A DNA stretch of 64,000 bases from Amanita rubescens (GCA_015039365.1 WION01000123.1:1-64000); one strand, 5' to 3'; shown: positions 37,051 to 47,566, counted from the stretch's first letter. Made by a program: numbers and translations. Notes: a model not told the origin generated them from the letters alone.

Positions 37051-37505
37051 TGTCGGTGACATGACCTGCTTCTCCCCGGAGCTTCGCATACCATGAAGGC
37101 ACTAAGGATGTCTGCTTTACAGTTCGAATACACGAGATTCAGGTAAACCTCAAGATTCATATTCCTTTTCACTTACAGCTGTCCCATAGCTGTCCCCGGT
37201 TCAACGTGACATGCAATGTTCATATGTAAAAGTATATCTATTCTATAAATCACATTACCAACTTGCAATTGTGATCGACTTTTCATCATGAACCTGCTTT
37301 TGAAAGCGTTCTTTTGCATTCAGCTGCGAAGATAGTTCAGGATGACCAGTTATATAAACCTTATTTGATGGTTAGTCAAGCGGTATGATGTTCCGAAATT
37401 CATCAGGCCCGAGGATTCGATGCAGATGTCTCGTATTTTCCGATCGGGGGACAGACAACAATGATAGGAAATATTCTGTACGCTACTTCGGCACTTTAGC
37501 CTGCC
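33501..37505. other. Gene-poor duplicated DNA, copy B
   Basis: It matches copy A as listed there. Purine-rich tracts (AAGAAAAGAAGAAAG) occur near 36235 and 36590. No gene is supported. Single-copy sequence follows from about 37050. Confidence 0.4.
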
Positions 37506-37842
37506 TCACTTTTTACAAGAGTCGTTGAGGCCAAGGTCGCAAGTCGTTCCGTCTTGATCGCATTGGTAGAGATGGCCATCGAGACAATTAGGGTGGGCAG
37601 CATGATCACCACAGAAATTTCCTGCTCCCATGCCATCGCATCGGCAAGCGGCCTTGACCGTGCATGTCTAAAACCGCATTAGAACGCAAATCACAATGGT
37701 AGGTAAGAACTGGGGTTAGGCACCTGGGCAGCAGCAGCGCCGACGAGGGCAAGAGCAATGATGCTACCGAAAGCAGTGAACTGCAAAAAGGAATGAGTTG
37801 GCCGTAGTCATAAGTCTACAGCAATTTTAGCTGTACCTTCAT
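37506..37842 (-). CDS. Small secreted 8-Cys protein
   Basis: Exons 37837-37842 (ATG AAG), 37724-37780 and 37506-37667; introns of 56 bp each, both phase 0; 74 residues. The signal peptide is F-T-A-F-G-S-I-I-A-L-A-L-V-G-A-A-A-A-Q. The mature ~53 residues are only the Cys module: T-C-x5-C-R-C-D-G-x5-F-C-G, N-C-L-D-G-H-L-Y-Q-C, D-G-T-T-C-D-L-G, S-C-K-K; eight Cys. Compared with the 25 and 33 kb genes there is no linker at all, so exon 2 here encodes the signal peptide only. Together the three genes show linker length varying from none to about 105 residues between a fixed signal peptide and a fixed Cys module. Likely an effector-like or antimicrobial-like secreted peptide (inference). Confidence 0.8.
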
Positions 37843-37925
37843 CGTTATGTGGTGAGTATTGAGTTGAGAATTCGAGCTCGAAATCAAGGATTGAAGATGC
37901 TTCTCTGGGGATTGAAGAGACATTT

Positions 37926-38026
37926 GAGGCCTCTTTATACCTTTTCGACGTTACACACAAGCCGGCCCACATGGATGACTCCTCATCGTCGTCTTGTTTG
38001 AGCAACAGCATGTGCTGCGCCCGCAG
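37926..38026 (-). promoter_or_regulatory. Family promoter: CTGCGG element and TATA motif
   Basis: On the minus strand CTGCGGGCGCAGCACATGCT starts at 38026, and CGTCGAAAAGGTATAAAG then AGGCCTC ends at 37926, about 84 bp before the ATG. It nearly repeats the module at 5.0 kb. Confidence 0.7.
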
Positions 38027-38100
38027 TCCCAAGGAGAGAATTAGTATCTTGCTCTCGGCGTTACAGGATTGCATATTTACCACTAGAGTTCTGAGTACGT

Positions 38101-38337
38101 TGTGAAGACTTAGCCTATCGAAGCTGTAAGCACGAAAGGTAATGTCTCCAACGGAGGATTCCAGAGAGAGAGAGAGAGATCACGCGTAGATATGCGTAGT
38201 CAAAGGGTTAGAGAAATCCTTCGGTAACGAGTACAAGCTCGGCTTAAGTACTCTAGTATTCTAAATATATGTAGTCAAGGAGCCTGATAAGGCTCTTACG
38301 AGTTTTAATATCGGTGTTTGCGGCCTCATCCTTTACA
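38101..38337 (-). repeat. 3' LTR
   Basis: 237 bp, the mate of 42006-42242. It contains a GA microsatellite. The minus-strand polypurine stretch TTGGAGGGCGAA lies directly before it (38338-38349). The coding frame runs a few bases into this LTR. Confidence 0.9.
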
Positions 38338-41300
38338 TTCGCCCTCCAAGGTTTGAACCTGCAAACCTTCTTGCCGCAAGCAAACACGGTTTCTTCATCA
38401 TAACATCTTGGTGGTGACCACTCCCATCGTCGGCGTCACGGTTGTCATCCTCTCCAGGCGCGTGTGGTTCGTCGACGTCCGCGGGAAGTCTGGACTGCTC
38501 GGCGAGGGACCTCTTAGACCACTTATCCGTCTCGTCCTCGCATGTGTCCACAACCTCGATTAGTGTCTCCGCGCCACTACGAGTATGGTTTTGTCTTGTA
38601 AAGCATCCGCGTCCACGGGCAGCGCCGTTCGGCGAGTCATCCTGTGTGCCGCCTGCGTGCGGCTTTTGAGCCTCGGTAGGCTGGGTGCCATCTGATGGCT
38701 TTTGAGGGCCTTTTCGAATGAGTCTTTTGGTAAGCCTCGTCCTGTCACCACCGTGTAGTTGTTCGGCAAGTTCAACGCGCGTGCGTCCAGTGGTGGTGGA
38801 TGTAGCTAGGCAGCCGTGGGAGTAACCAATGTCGGGCCGGTCTATGGGTTTGCCAAATCCGGGTGTGCCCGAGTCACCAATCTCGGTGCGTCGTCCCATC
38901 TCTCTTACGCCCTCCATAACGAGCTCTAACATGGAGAGGCCCATGGTAGGACCCTTGCCGGAACGCGCCTCGGCCGCGAGCTTATCGGGCGACTCCTGTA
39001 AGTCAATCTCGACGCTTTCGGTTGCAGCTGAGCTAATAGAGTCAAGTTCTTCGCCGCACATTTCCAAGGCTTCCGTAGAACCTACTACCACACGCGTGGG
39101 GTTTAGGCCTATGAGAACTTTGTGCTGGTATAAGAAGGGCGTCCCCAGGATCATGTCGTAAGTGCCCAGGTTTACGACGTCGAAACGTCGTTTCTCGTTT
39201 ATCCCCTGATACTTAAAGTCCACAGACACGGAACAGTTAATTTTCGAACGCGAACCGTGTACGGCCAGCTGAACGTTGGTTCGCCCAGCCAAAACCTCGA
39301 GAGGAAGTTTCAGCTGGTCTACAATTGTGGTAGACATAAAATCAGCCATCGAGCCCGTGTCGAGCAAGGCATGTACGGGCTGGCCATTCACATCGACGGT
39401 CAGAATGATAGGTTTTGGAATGAGCCGTCTAAAATCTTTCGGGCGCATTGCGGTACGTCCGACAGCCTCTGGCGCTTCTTCAGCTGCTTTCTCATCGTAC
39501 TTGCAGGATGTGAGTCGTGACCGCTCCTCATTTTTATCTGGTCCATCGCCATTCTCGGGCATTCCAGACCCGCCCTCCATTTCAGCGGTAGGGAAATGAA
39601 CCATATTGATTTGTAAGTCCACTTCCCGAGCATAGTCGTCGTTTACTTGGACTGAACTAAAGTTAACTGCACCCGCATTGATAGTAGGGGCTTTGGCCTG
39701 GCGACGTTTCGGGCAATTTCGACTCTCGTGGCCCACATCCTTGCACGAGAAGCAGCGCTGTTCAGCGCGCAGCCTATCTCGTTCCTCTTCAGACATTCGG
39801 GATCGAGCAGTCTTTCGGAAGTCACGTCCTTGTGAGTGTTGGGTTTCCGTCGAAGTGTTGGGAGCTGACATATTCTCGGCAGGTTCGTCAGTTTCTGGAA
39901 GCTCTTCTTCACATAAGCCAGTACCCTCCAGTTGAATTGGTTCAGCTTCGTCCACCTGGTTTACAAAGCGGCCCCAACGGCGACCCGTAGCCTGGCCTTT
40001 CCACTTGCGCTCTTCGCGCTTTTTAGTTTCAATAGCGTCTTCACGACGCTGAGCATATTTTACAAGTTTTTCGAACCCGGTGCGTTCAGGATTCATACCC
40101 TTCTCGATTAGGTTCAGCCGAAGATCCTGACGCATTCCCTGCCAGAAGATCTGCGTAACTTCACGATCGGTTACATCTGGGAAGCGGACGGCCATAGCTT
40201 CAAGTTCGCGGGCGTAGTCACGGATGGACATGGGACCCTGGACTGCGCTCATCATTCTTTCGCGCAGTTCCAGTTTGAAGTGGGAGGGAAAACAGTAGTC
40301 GAAGAGCCCTTCATAGACTAGCTGCCTATCCCATTTCTTTATGTTCCTTACTACGTGCTTCATCATGAATTGACTAGCTTTTCCGCTTGTCCATTTCACC
40401 ATAAACTGGACCGACGTCCTAGGGCCAATCTCATACCAGTTGCAGTAGGTGTCGACCTCGAACGTCCATTGGTCGAATATATCCAAGTCCGCCGTACCGT
40501 TATACTCAAACGGGTCTTTCATCTTAATGTTTTTCATACTCGTTTTCTTCGCCTTCTTATGATTACGTCCCTTCGGCGAAGCCTTGGACGACACGAAAGA
40601 GTCATCGCTTTCATTTTCGGAAGAGTCGGGGCCCGGCGGACTTGGTGGTCCGTGCCCATTTTCTTCGTCGGACTCCGAGTCACTCGAGGAAGGAGGTGGA
40701 CTAGGGTCCGCTTTTTTAGTTGTAGCTCGGAACCAACCGCCGTCAGGCTTCTCCGAGTCGTCACGTCTGAAGTGCTCAGGCCTCTGATGGAACAGGGAGT
40801 TAGACTCCGAGGCTTTCTTTTTTTCAAGTTTTTTCAGTTTGGGCTTAAAGCCCGAGTAGCGCGGACCGGTCTCGAGGGGGTCAACATTCTTTCCTTTTCG
40901 TTCATAAATAGACCCGCCCTCCATTTCGGTAGTTAGCCTAGTAGGAGACGAGGCTCCCTTTTTTGTATCTTCGTCTCCAAGTTCTAGTATGACAGCCATA
41001 ACATGAATTGGTTCATATTCCATATCAGATATGTCTCGTAGTTTACTTAATAATTCATCTACGAGGTCTTCGTCATCACTGGTATCAATTTCAGGTAAAC
41101 GAGGAGGTTCGATGCTCGCCCGAGTGGGGAAGTATTCAACTTCGCAGTCGTCCTCACTCAGTTGGTTATCACGGGGTCCCAGTTGGGCCTCGTCGTCGCT
41201 CGACTCATGTTGTTGTAGTCGGCTTAGGTCGGGGCGGCGGACGAGAGACCCGCCCTCCAGGTCGGCCCCAGATTTAGCCACGAGATTATCACTCAAGTGG

Positions 41301-41881
41301 GCTGATAACTCCTCGGGGACGAGCCCGCTGCTCAAGTCCCTAGCCGCGAGCTCACCGCTCAAGCGATACTTCTCGGGGACGAGCTCCCCGCTCGAGTCCC
41401 TAGTCGCGAGCTCACCGCTCAAGCGAGAGTTGTTGTGGGCGAGCTCGCCGCTCAAGCGCCACTCCCCATCCACGAGCTCACCGCTCAAGTGGGAAATGTC
41501 CTCGGAGAATTCTCGTGTCGAATTCTCCAGCGCTGGTGTCGTGAGTTGAGACTCATTTGGATTGTCAAGTTTTTCGACGATACGCGTGACGTGGCAGTAG
41601 AAGTCGGCGATGTGTCGATTCAACGGGACGGAGTTGTGTGCCGGCTCCCGTCGTGCCTGTCCAGCGGGCGTCTGTCTCGGATTTTCGGAATCGTCGCCGT
41701 CGTGACCCCATTTATTACCTAGGTCATTAGTGGCAAAACCTACATCGGATTGGGCCACGACGTTGTGTGTCTGGTATCGCGACTTGCGGCGATTGGATGT
41801 TGTCTCTAGTTCCTTGGCCAGGTTCCCGGGCATGGCGCGAAGGTCGCTGTCGACTGGTTTTGTAGTTCTTCTCGTTGTCAT
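38333..41881 (-). CDS. Gag-protease polyprotein of the LTR element
   Basis: A 1182-residue open frame. Residues ~130-210 carry seven tandem units around R-L-S-G-E-L-A. Residues ~455-640 match a retrotransposon Gag core (F-E-Y-N-G-T-A-D-L-D, M-S-I-R-D-Y-A-R-E-L). A CCHC knuckle C-F-S-C-K-D-V-G-H-E-S-R-N-C lies near 715-728. An aspartic protease site A-L-L-D-T-G-S lies near 838-844. The C-terminal ~250 residues are low-complexity and match no Pol domain. A thirteen-base purine motif TGGAGGGCGGGTC occurs three times in the same frame (E-G-G-S). It is the Ty3-like arrangement with Pol missing. Confidence 0.9.
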   Translation of the reverse strand: MTTRRTTKPVDSDLRAMPGNLAKELETTSNRRKSRYQTHNVVAQSDVGFATNDLGNKWGHDGDDSENPRQTPAGQARREPAHNSVPLNRHIADFYCHVTRIVEKLDNPNESQLTTPALENSTREFSEDISHLSGELVDGEWRLSGELAHNNSRLSGELATRDSSGELVPEKYRLSGELAARDLSSGLVPEELSAHLSDNLVAKSGADLEGGSLVRRPDLSRLQQHESSDDEAQLGPRDNQLSEDDCEVEYFPTRASIEPPRLPEIDTSDDEDLVDELLSKLRDISDMEYEPIHVMAVILELGDEDTKKGASSPTRLTTEMEGGSIYERKGKNVDPLETGPRYSGFKPKLKKLEKKKASESNSLFHQRPEHFRRDDSEKPDGGWFRATTKKADPSPPPSSSDSESDEENGHGPPSPPGPDSSENESDDSFVSSKASPKGRNHKKAKKTSMKNIKMKDPFEYNGTADLDIFDQWTFEVDTYCNWYEIGPRTSVQFMVKWTSGKASQFMMKHVVRNIKKWDRQLVYEGLFDYCFPSHFKLELRERMMSAVQGPMSIRDYARELEAMAVRFPDVTDREVTQIFWQGMRQDLRLNLIEKGMNPERTGFEKLVKYAQRREDAIETKKREERKWKGQATGRRWGRFVNQVDEAEPIQLEGTGLCEEELPETDEPAENMSAPNTSTETQHSQGRDFRKTARSRMSEEERDRLRAEQRCFSCKDVGHESRNCPKRRQAKAPTINAGAVNFSSVQVNDDYAREVDLQINMVHFPTAEMEGGSGMPENGDGPDKNEERSRLTSCKYDEKAAEEAPEAVGRTAMRPKDFRRLIPKPIILTVDVNGQPVHALLDTGSMADFMSTTIVDQLKLPLEVLAGRTNVQLAVHGSRSKINCSVSVDFKYQGINEKRRFDVVNLGTYDMILGTPFLYQHKVLIGLNPTRVVVGSTEALEMCGEELDSISSAATESVEIDLQESPDKLAAEARSGKGPTMGLSMLELVMEGVREMGRRTEIGDSGTPGFGKPIDRPDIGYSHGCLATSTTTGRTRVELAEQLHGGDRTRLTKRLIRKGPQKPSDGTQPTEAQKPHAGGTQDDSPNGAARGRGCFTRQNHTRSGAETLIEVVDTCEDETDKWSKRSLAEQSRLPADVDEPHAPGEDDNRDADDGSGHHQDVMMKKPCLLAARRFAGSNLGGRM

Positions 41882-42005
41882 TGTCGGTGAACGCAGAGAA
41901 AAAAAATTTTGATGTTGTTTTGGTTTGTTTTGAGGCGACGTCGGGGGTGATCAAGCCCTTTGGAAGCCTTGTAGGGTTTCTAAGAGTAGTTTATACGCAA
42001 AAAAA

Positions 42006-42242
42006 TGTGAAGACTTAGCCTATCGAAGCTGTAAGCACGAAAGGTAATGTCTCCAACGGAGGATTCCAGAGAGAGAGAGAGAGATCACGCGTAGATATGC
42101 GTAGTCAAAGGGTTAGAGAAATCCTTCGGTAACGAGTACAAGCTCGGCTTAAGTACTCTAGTATTCTAAATATATGTAGTCAAGGAGCCTGATAAGGCTC
42201 TTACGAGTTTTAATATCGGTGTTTGCGGCCTCATCCTTTACA
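42006..42242 (-). repeat. 5' LTR
   Basis: 237 bp, by eye the same as 38101-38337. The sequence following it on the minus strand (TTTTTTGCGTATAAAC) does not look like a tRNA-complementary primer site starting with TGG, so a self-priming mode is possible (inference). Confidence 0.9.
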
Positions 42243-42328
42243 TACGTACCTGCCGTCATATAGCCAAGGATTAACGTCAGTAGTTTCCTCTGTCGCTGCG
42301 GAGCCGCAGCAGGGGTGAGAATGTGGGT

Positions 42329-43321
42329 TCAATTTTCAAGTCCATCAATCACGGCCTTACAACAATGGTGAACCAATACTCCCGGTGCGGGCTTGCAATA
42401 AATGCAAGCGCGTCGCGGAACCGAACGCTTAGTCAGCTGCTTGTTCCGCGACCGTGGGAGTGGTAACCTCACAGTACGTACTACCAGAACGCTCTCGTCA
42501 AACGCGTCCACGTGACCGCACGACATAGAGCTTCAATGCGTTGCCGCCGTTGCGCACCGACGTCCTCTCACGATCGCCCCATTCGTAGTCAGGTCGGTTG
42601 TATTCTCCATATCCCCCATCTACTAAAGGCAAATCCTCCAGCATAGGAACAGTGATGCACCCAATCAAGTCGTCGCAGGGACCGATATGGCCAGATGCTT
42701 CAGCCTCGGCAGTCGAATGTCCAGCGAATTCTCCAACCCTGGTCGTCCCTTGACAATACCCGAAGCTGTCGGCGGAGTCAAGGGTTTTCTCAATAGTGGT
42801 GTTCTCAACTGTGGCGTGCGATCGAGAAATGCCGCAATGAGCGCAGGGTAAGCAATCCCCGTCCTTGAGTGATCCGTCGAGAATAAGCGTTATTATGGTA
42901 GAGGCGTTTGCGAATACCAACTCCAGTCGCGCCAGACAGCTCTCAAGACTCGGCATTTAATCCGTCTCCCTCTGACAAAATAGGAAACACCTCGAGCGCT
43001 GAGAATGCTTTCACGTTTGGAAAGAGATCATAGATGACACCGCCCGCTATGAAGGCCATACTCGCGGCGAATTTTAATTCACGAATTTGCGTGTTATGTG
43101 CTGCTAACAACTTGAACATCGCAGGATCCTGACATGTATTCCGTAACGGGGTTTATGCACATGTGAAGCAGCGCGCCCTCAGATCCGGGATCGAAGAAAG
43201 TCGGGTACGGTTGTCCAAAGCGATGACGCAGAAAGTGGGATATGACATTGTTTGGAACGCGTTTCCTTGCTACAGGTATCACATTCGAGTCGTCCCGCTC
43301 CGTTACCCCGCTACCGCTCAT
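42329..43321 (-). pseudogene. F-box/LRR-like gene relic extending past the right arm
   Basis: The relic seen in the left arm at 23880-24163 has its partner here, and beyond the arm edge the coding look continues: A-L-E-V-F-P-I-L-S-E-G-D-G-L, then, in a shifted frame, L-E-S-C-L-A-R-L-E-L-V-F-A-N and L-I-L-D-G-S (152-residue frame 42498-42956). Relative to the left arm, a 24-base and a 2-base deletion break the frame again. No intact F-box is visible. It probably represents the fuller, ancestral version of the truncated left copy. Confidence 0.4.
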
Positions 43322-44125
43322 GTCTCTTTCGCCAGTGGCACGAGCGCCTCTCCGCTACCCTACTCTACTGCCGTATCCCGTCAACGCTGACTGGGATTTC
43401 TGGGAACCACGATCAGCACCACCTTCGAGATAATCGCTTCGTCCCGGTACAAAGGAAAGTTCCTGGCCCCAAAAATCGTCATGACCGAGTCCTCGACAAT
43501 CCCTCATCATTTCACAGTGGCTGTACAACATGTGCTGACTGGGCGGTCAAACGAACAACAGCGTTGTCAGTGGCGATCAAAATGATTCGGAGTCCAGGTC
43601 GCAAACAATTGACGCGGAAGGCATGCCCTAATTTAGACTCTCGCCGCCAAATTGCTTTAGGAAGTCGGGTCATTTTTACTGTCCGCCCGTCGCTCTTTCC
43701 AAGTGTAACTTACACTATAAGACTCAGTCTCCCGCATCACAACTCTATTGTCCTTAGGCAGTGCTATCATTCACAGACGTGCGCCTCAAACGCATTAGGA
43801 TTTCGGCGACGCTGCAGCCGTACTAGGACCTTGAGGCGTTTTTGGTAGTAAGGAGTCTAACATGACGAAATCTAGATGAATTCAATTTCTTTTACAGGTA
43901 ATGCTATGTGCATCCTCAGTGCTATAACATGATTTATACCAAATTTCACGCTTCATTTTCCATTATATTTCTTGCGTCACGCATTGGTTTGACTCTTCAC
44001 CCTCGTCGCAGCAGAATCATAACTGTTAACTGGCGTACTATGGCATCGCCGCAACTCAGAAGGCTGTGGGGTCATACAGGTATATAAGGCGAGAAAATAT
44101 CGTTCAACTCCTCAGTACCAGCGAA

Positions 44126-44528
44126 ATGAACACCAACTTCTGTAAGGGTGCTTTCCCAGCTGTCCATGTTGTACTTAACTAACGCCAACACAGCCAATTC
44201 CAAGAACCTCTATATTTGGACCACAATCAAGAGACTGCCAGCTCCCGAATATCGTTGGGGGTATAACGACAAACAGTACCTCCATCATGCTACTGTCTAC
44301 AGTACGTAGTACCTCTGAGAAAATCGATTGCACCGTAAACTGACTGGTATGCGTCAGTTAATGGCGAGCCTTTCGGCGAGGCGTGGAATAGATTTCCGGA
44401 GAAAGCCCAAGAGGATGCCGCCTACATGGCTTTAGTACGTTTTCGGTGAAATCAGTGCCAAGAGGGTTTTATTAATATGATCAATGCAGTTCAATCCAGA
44501 GCTCGCAACTGGGTTCCAGTTACTGTAG
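44126..44528 (+). CDS. Small dsRBD-like protein, right inverted-repeat copy
   Basis: Exons 44126-44141, 44194-44301, 44358-44434 and 44490-44528; introns 52, 56 and 55 bp; exactly 80 codons, 79 residues. Landmarks: R-L-P-A-P-E-Y-R-W-G-Y, L-H-H-A-T-V-Y-I-N-G-E-P-F-G, E-K-A-Q-E-D-A-A-Y-M-A-L. The order of three strands and a final helix with A-x-x-x-A-A resembles a lone dsRNA-binding domain, though the usual K-K-x-A-K is reduced to P-E-K-A-Q here, so RNA binding is doubtful. Introns 2 and 3 are base-identical to the left copy while exons differ at about 18 codons. Neighbours are the F-box gene and the F-box-like relic of the same arm. Function unknown; a recognition role is inference. Confidence 0.62.
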
Positions 44529-45160
44529 CAATCTACTAACCTTGTCCGAGTCTTTCAATTGTACATAGTTGTATGCAGATTTGAATATATTGATTAGTCG
44601 TTATTGTAATCCCGAGACAGCGAACTCGAGTGGCGCGCTTTATAAGTTTTCGCCACCGACACATTACAGGACCTTGTTGGTGCTTCGCGTGCCTCTCGCT
44701 AGCACTGTGTGATAGTACGCTGTAGTAATGTCGAGTCAAACCTGGAGCAGCACGTATTTGTTCTTAGAATTCACACTTCACATTCGGCGTCGCAGCAGAA
44801 TCATAATCGTGAACTGCTGTACTACTAGTGGCGGAAACTCAGAATGCTATGTAGAATGGGTTTATAAAGCATGTAGACTTGCAGCTACAACGTCGCTGGA
44901 GAACCAAGCGAAAAAATACGACTGCTAGACATGCCACGTACTAGTAGTAAGATGTTTTGTCTTTTCCATGAGGAAGTTGTACTGAACCAACGTCATCACC
45001 GCCGGTGACAAGTCAATACCTTAATTCCAGTCATTTATCATGATTGAGGGTGTTGTAGATGTCGAGGCAGCAAGTGATATATTTCTGACGAGTACCAAGG
45101 ACGAGCAGACACATAGTAAGCATGACAATCTCTCAGCCAAAATGGAATACAGTTATCTCT

Positions 45161-47064
45161 TCAACCCCTCCGTGCTCCGAGTCCCAGTCGTACTGCCAAC
45201 CGTAAGTTATACGACGTAAAGTCATGCCTTGCAAATACCTTAAAACCCAACACTCTCTCGTCGTCCATGAACCACCTATTATAATCATACACCTCGGGAG
45301 CTGTGTATATCGTACAGCCCAATCCCATCTCGATCACCTCCGCAAAAACATTACCATGATCAAAGTAGTCTCCTTTCCGTCCTACAACCAACTCTCCTGG
45401 CAGATTATCTTGAGGATTGCAGACGTTATATGGGTTGAAATCGACTATGCTGAGTCGGCACCTTTCATCATTGTCATCGTCATTGACGGGCTCAAGACGC
45501 GCCCATCTTTGTCCAGCGGAAGAGGTGTACCAGGTTCGAGCCTTGCTCCTGGCCTCGAGCCACCTTGAGATAGGTGGTCCCCATTCAGACCAAGGAATTG
45601 ACTTCACGGTATACACCTTTCCGGAGGGTGCCTCAAAGTCCGTGATAGTGGAGAAAGAGTATGGCATTCCCGAGTCATCATACATGACCACCTCGTTATT
45701 GGCATGAGCTAGAACATTGAATGGGGGAGGCACACCTGTCCGTCTGAGGTTCGTAATGGTTTCTAGAAGAGATCGGCGGCGGATGAAAAGAACGAATGTT
45801 CGGTTGGTTTCGTTTGGGGAAAGGGCGGTACTAATAAAAACCGTGGTCATGATCGTGGTTTCGTCTACAGAAGCGTGGAATGGTTTAGGTGAAGTGCGTA
45901 GAACGTTATGTGGGCCAGGTCGACCACTGCAATAAAATCCACTGATAGAATATTCCTTGGATAGAGCAGGAATACGAAGACTTAACACTTGATATGGAAC
46001 GCTATCTGCTTCCTTGGGGATCTCCCAAACTTCATGTTGGCCCCGGATATCGTTGGGTATCAGAAGAATTTCGGGTGATACAAAAGCAAGAAAACAGTAG
46101 GCCCTCTCCCAAGTTCGATGTTTCTAACGCAAAAAGGACAAATGTTTAGGAAAGAAAATGGATTAGGGTAGCTACTTACCAATCTCTTATGGCCCGTCTT
46201 CCAGTCGAAGATATATAGTTGATCCCCCCCGCGAGTCCCGACTAGGAGAGCAAGGTTGTCGCCGGCGATTTCCAGCTTAATGATCTGATTTAGTTCGTAG
46301 TTGTCTTGTATATCGATTCGTGGACAATGTGCCAACGGATGGTGTTCTCCAGTGGAGAATTGAAGAAGAGTCATGTATATTGAACACCATGGCATGGTGC
46401 CTTCTTGATCGAGATGCGTCGACCTGGTGTTTAAAGTGAGAGTGTCATTCATAAAATAGGTTTTAGACGAACGTACGAGATGACGTTGACCACGAGATCA
46501 TGATCGTCAATGGCCACGCCCACCTCACGGATAATATCTGCACGTGGACGATTCCAGGTCAACCCGACTATTGGAGTATGATTGGGTACGGCTGTCCATC
46601 GTAGAACATCGTCGGGTGTGGATGGAAGGAAGCAATAGTGCAGGCTACGGGCCAAGACAGGGCAATACAGATAGACGCCCGATGTCAAGTCCCACAAGGG
46701 ATATCGGTTATGCACATCATCAAATGTCTTTATAAAGGCTGGCTGAAACCTGCACCATGCCTTTTCTCGCTTCATCAGAGCCTCGTAGCGTGCCGCGAAC
46801 GAGAGCGTGCAATACGTGTTGTCAACGACGCCCGCCGCATGACAGGCCAATCGATACCGAAGGATCACCGAGGAATGTATGAAATTGTTGATTTGCTTTG
46901 ATACCGGCAGGCACTTTCTGAGATCTTGTGCGTCTAGATGCATGAAAATTTGTTCGAGCAAATCGCCGGGGAGTGGAAGTGATGTAGTGGGGTTGCTTAT
47001 GCGATAGATTAAAAGACATAAAGGAAAACAGGCGTGCGGACGAACCACGTAGCTCCAGTAACAT
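45161..47064 (-). CDS. F-box protein, right inverted-repeat copy
   Basis: Exons from the 5' end to 46477, 46180-46423 and 45161-46123, with the same three-exon layout as the left copy and open throughout. The F-box reads L-P-G-D-L-L-E-Q-I-F-M-H-L-D. Differences from the left copy concentrate in the region after the F-box: a short indel-rich patch (Y-L-Y-C-P-V-L-A-R-S versus Y-L-Y-Y-F-H-V-S-V-H), E/G, A/V, M/V, E/D changes and V/L, R/W, Y/H in exon 2, nearly all amino-acid changing. The C-terminus is two residues shorter. The start is as uncertain as in the left copy. Confidence 0.7.
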
Positions 47065-47289
47065 CGTCGCGAGCGCTCAGAGTCATTAGTCGGACTTAGA
47101 AACCTTATCGGCCGCCATCACGGTGACCCCAGTGAGAAATGGTCCGGGTGGGGAACGAGCTGGAAATTTACCGTTTTGCAGGCTCTTCTGTCGCAAACTA
47201 CGTTTTTCTGCTTTAGAATAAATGTGGCAGGGCCAGTACTTAGAATTGCGCGCGTAGAAAAAGTACAATCTGCGTGAATCTGGTTGATA

Positions 47290-47566
47290 CAGCGTCCGTT
47301 GTCGCTACCATGGAGTCCACCTTTCTCACAGTTAACAGTGCTTGCGAGCGGTAAGTATATTGAAAGTGCCGAGCGGGTTTATAGAGGGATGGAAGAGGGT
47401 GTGAAGATCTCTGAGTTGGCGACGAGTGCGAAGGAGATCTCAGACGAACTTGAAGATGTGGGCCACCAAGTGGCAGATCCGAGGCCAATTTTTTACATTT
47501 AATTTTGATTAATAATAAATAAATCTTGCCACTTAGTTTCATGTTCTTTCAACTATTGACCTAAAT
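47290..47566. other. Short coding-like fragment and Helitron 3' side
   Basis: On the plus strand 47330-47502 is a frame with Y-I-E-S-A-E-R-V-Y-R-G-M-E and I-S-E-L-A-T-S-A-K-E, helical and perhaps part of a captured or interrupted gene. Base composition turns AT-rich from about 47490. A small hairpin GCCACCAAGTGGC sits at 47463-47475, a possible Helitron 3' hairpin, but I could not fix the CTRR end. Confidence 0.35.

Larger units (their letters stand above)
38101..42242 (-). mobile_element. Non-autonomous LTR retrotransposon carrying gag-pro only
   Basis: Two 237 bp direct LTRs (38101-38337 and 42006-42242), starting TGTGAAG and ending TTTACA, appear identical by eye, and the element is flanked by the 5-bp duplication TACGT (38096-38100 and 42243-42247). 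The internal part holds one long minus-strand frame and no reverse transcriptase, RNase H or integrase. Identical LTRs and clean duplications mean a recent insertion; mobilisation must rely on a relative's Pol. Confidence 0.92.
42979..47289. repeat. Right arm of the ~4.3 kb inverted repeat
   Basis: The reverse-complement partner of 19808-24163; boundaries as described there. The left arm is a few tens of bases longer because of short indels, such as the 24-base one near 23870/43243. Confidence 0.9.

Noticed and set aside
38442..41912. Several plus-strand frames inside the LTR element
   Set aside because: Shadows of the 1182-residue Gag-protease frame.
43252..43848. 198-residue plus-strand frame in the right arm
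   Set aside because: It is broken in the left arm, has no recognisable domain, and lies opposite the F-box-like relic.
47463..47475. Hairpin GCCACCAAGTGGC as the Helitron 3' end
   Set aside because: A CTGA that would satisfy CTRR lies too far away and inside coding-like sequence; the end remains unproven.
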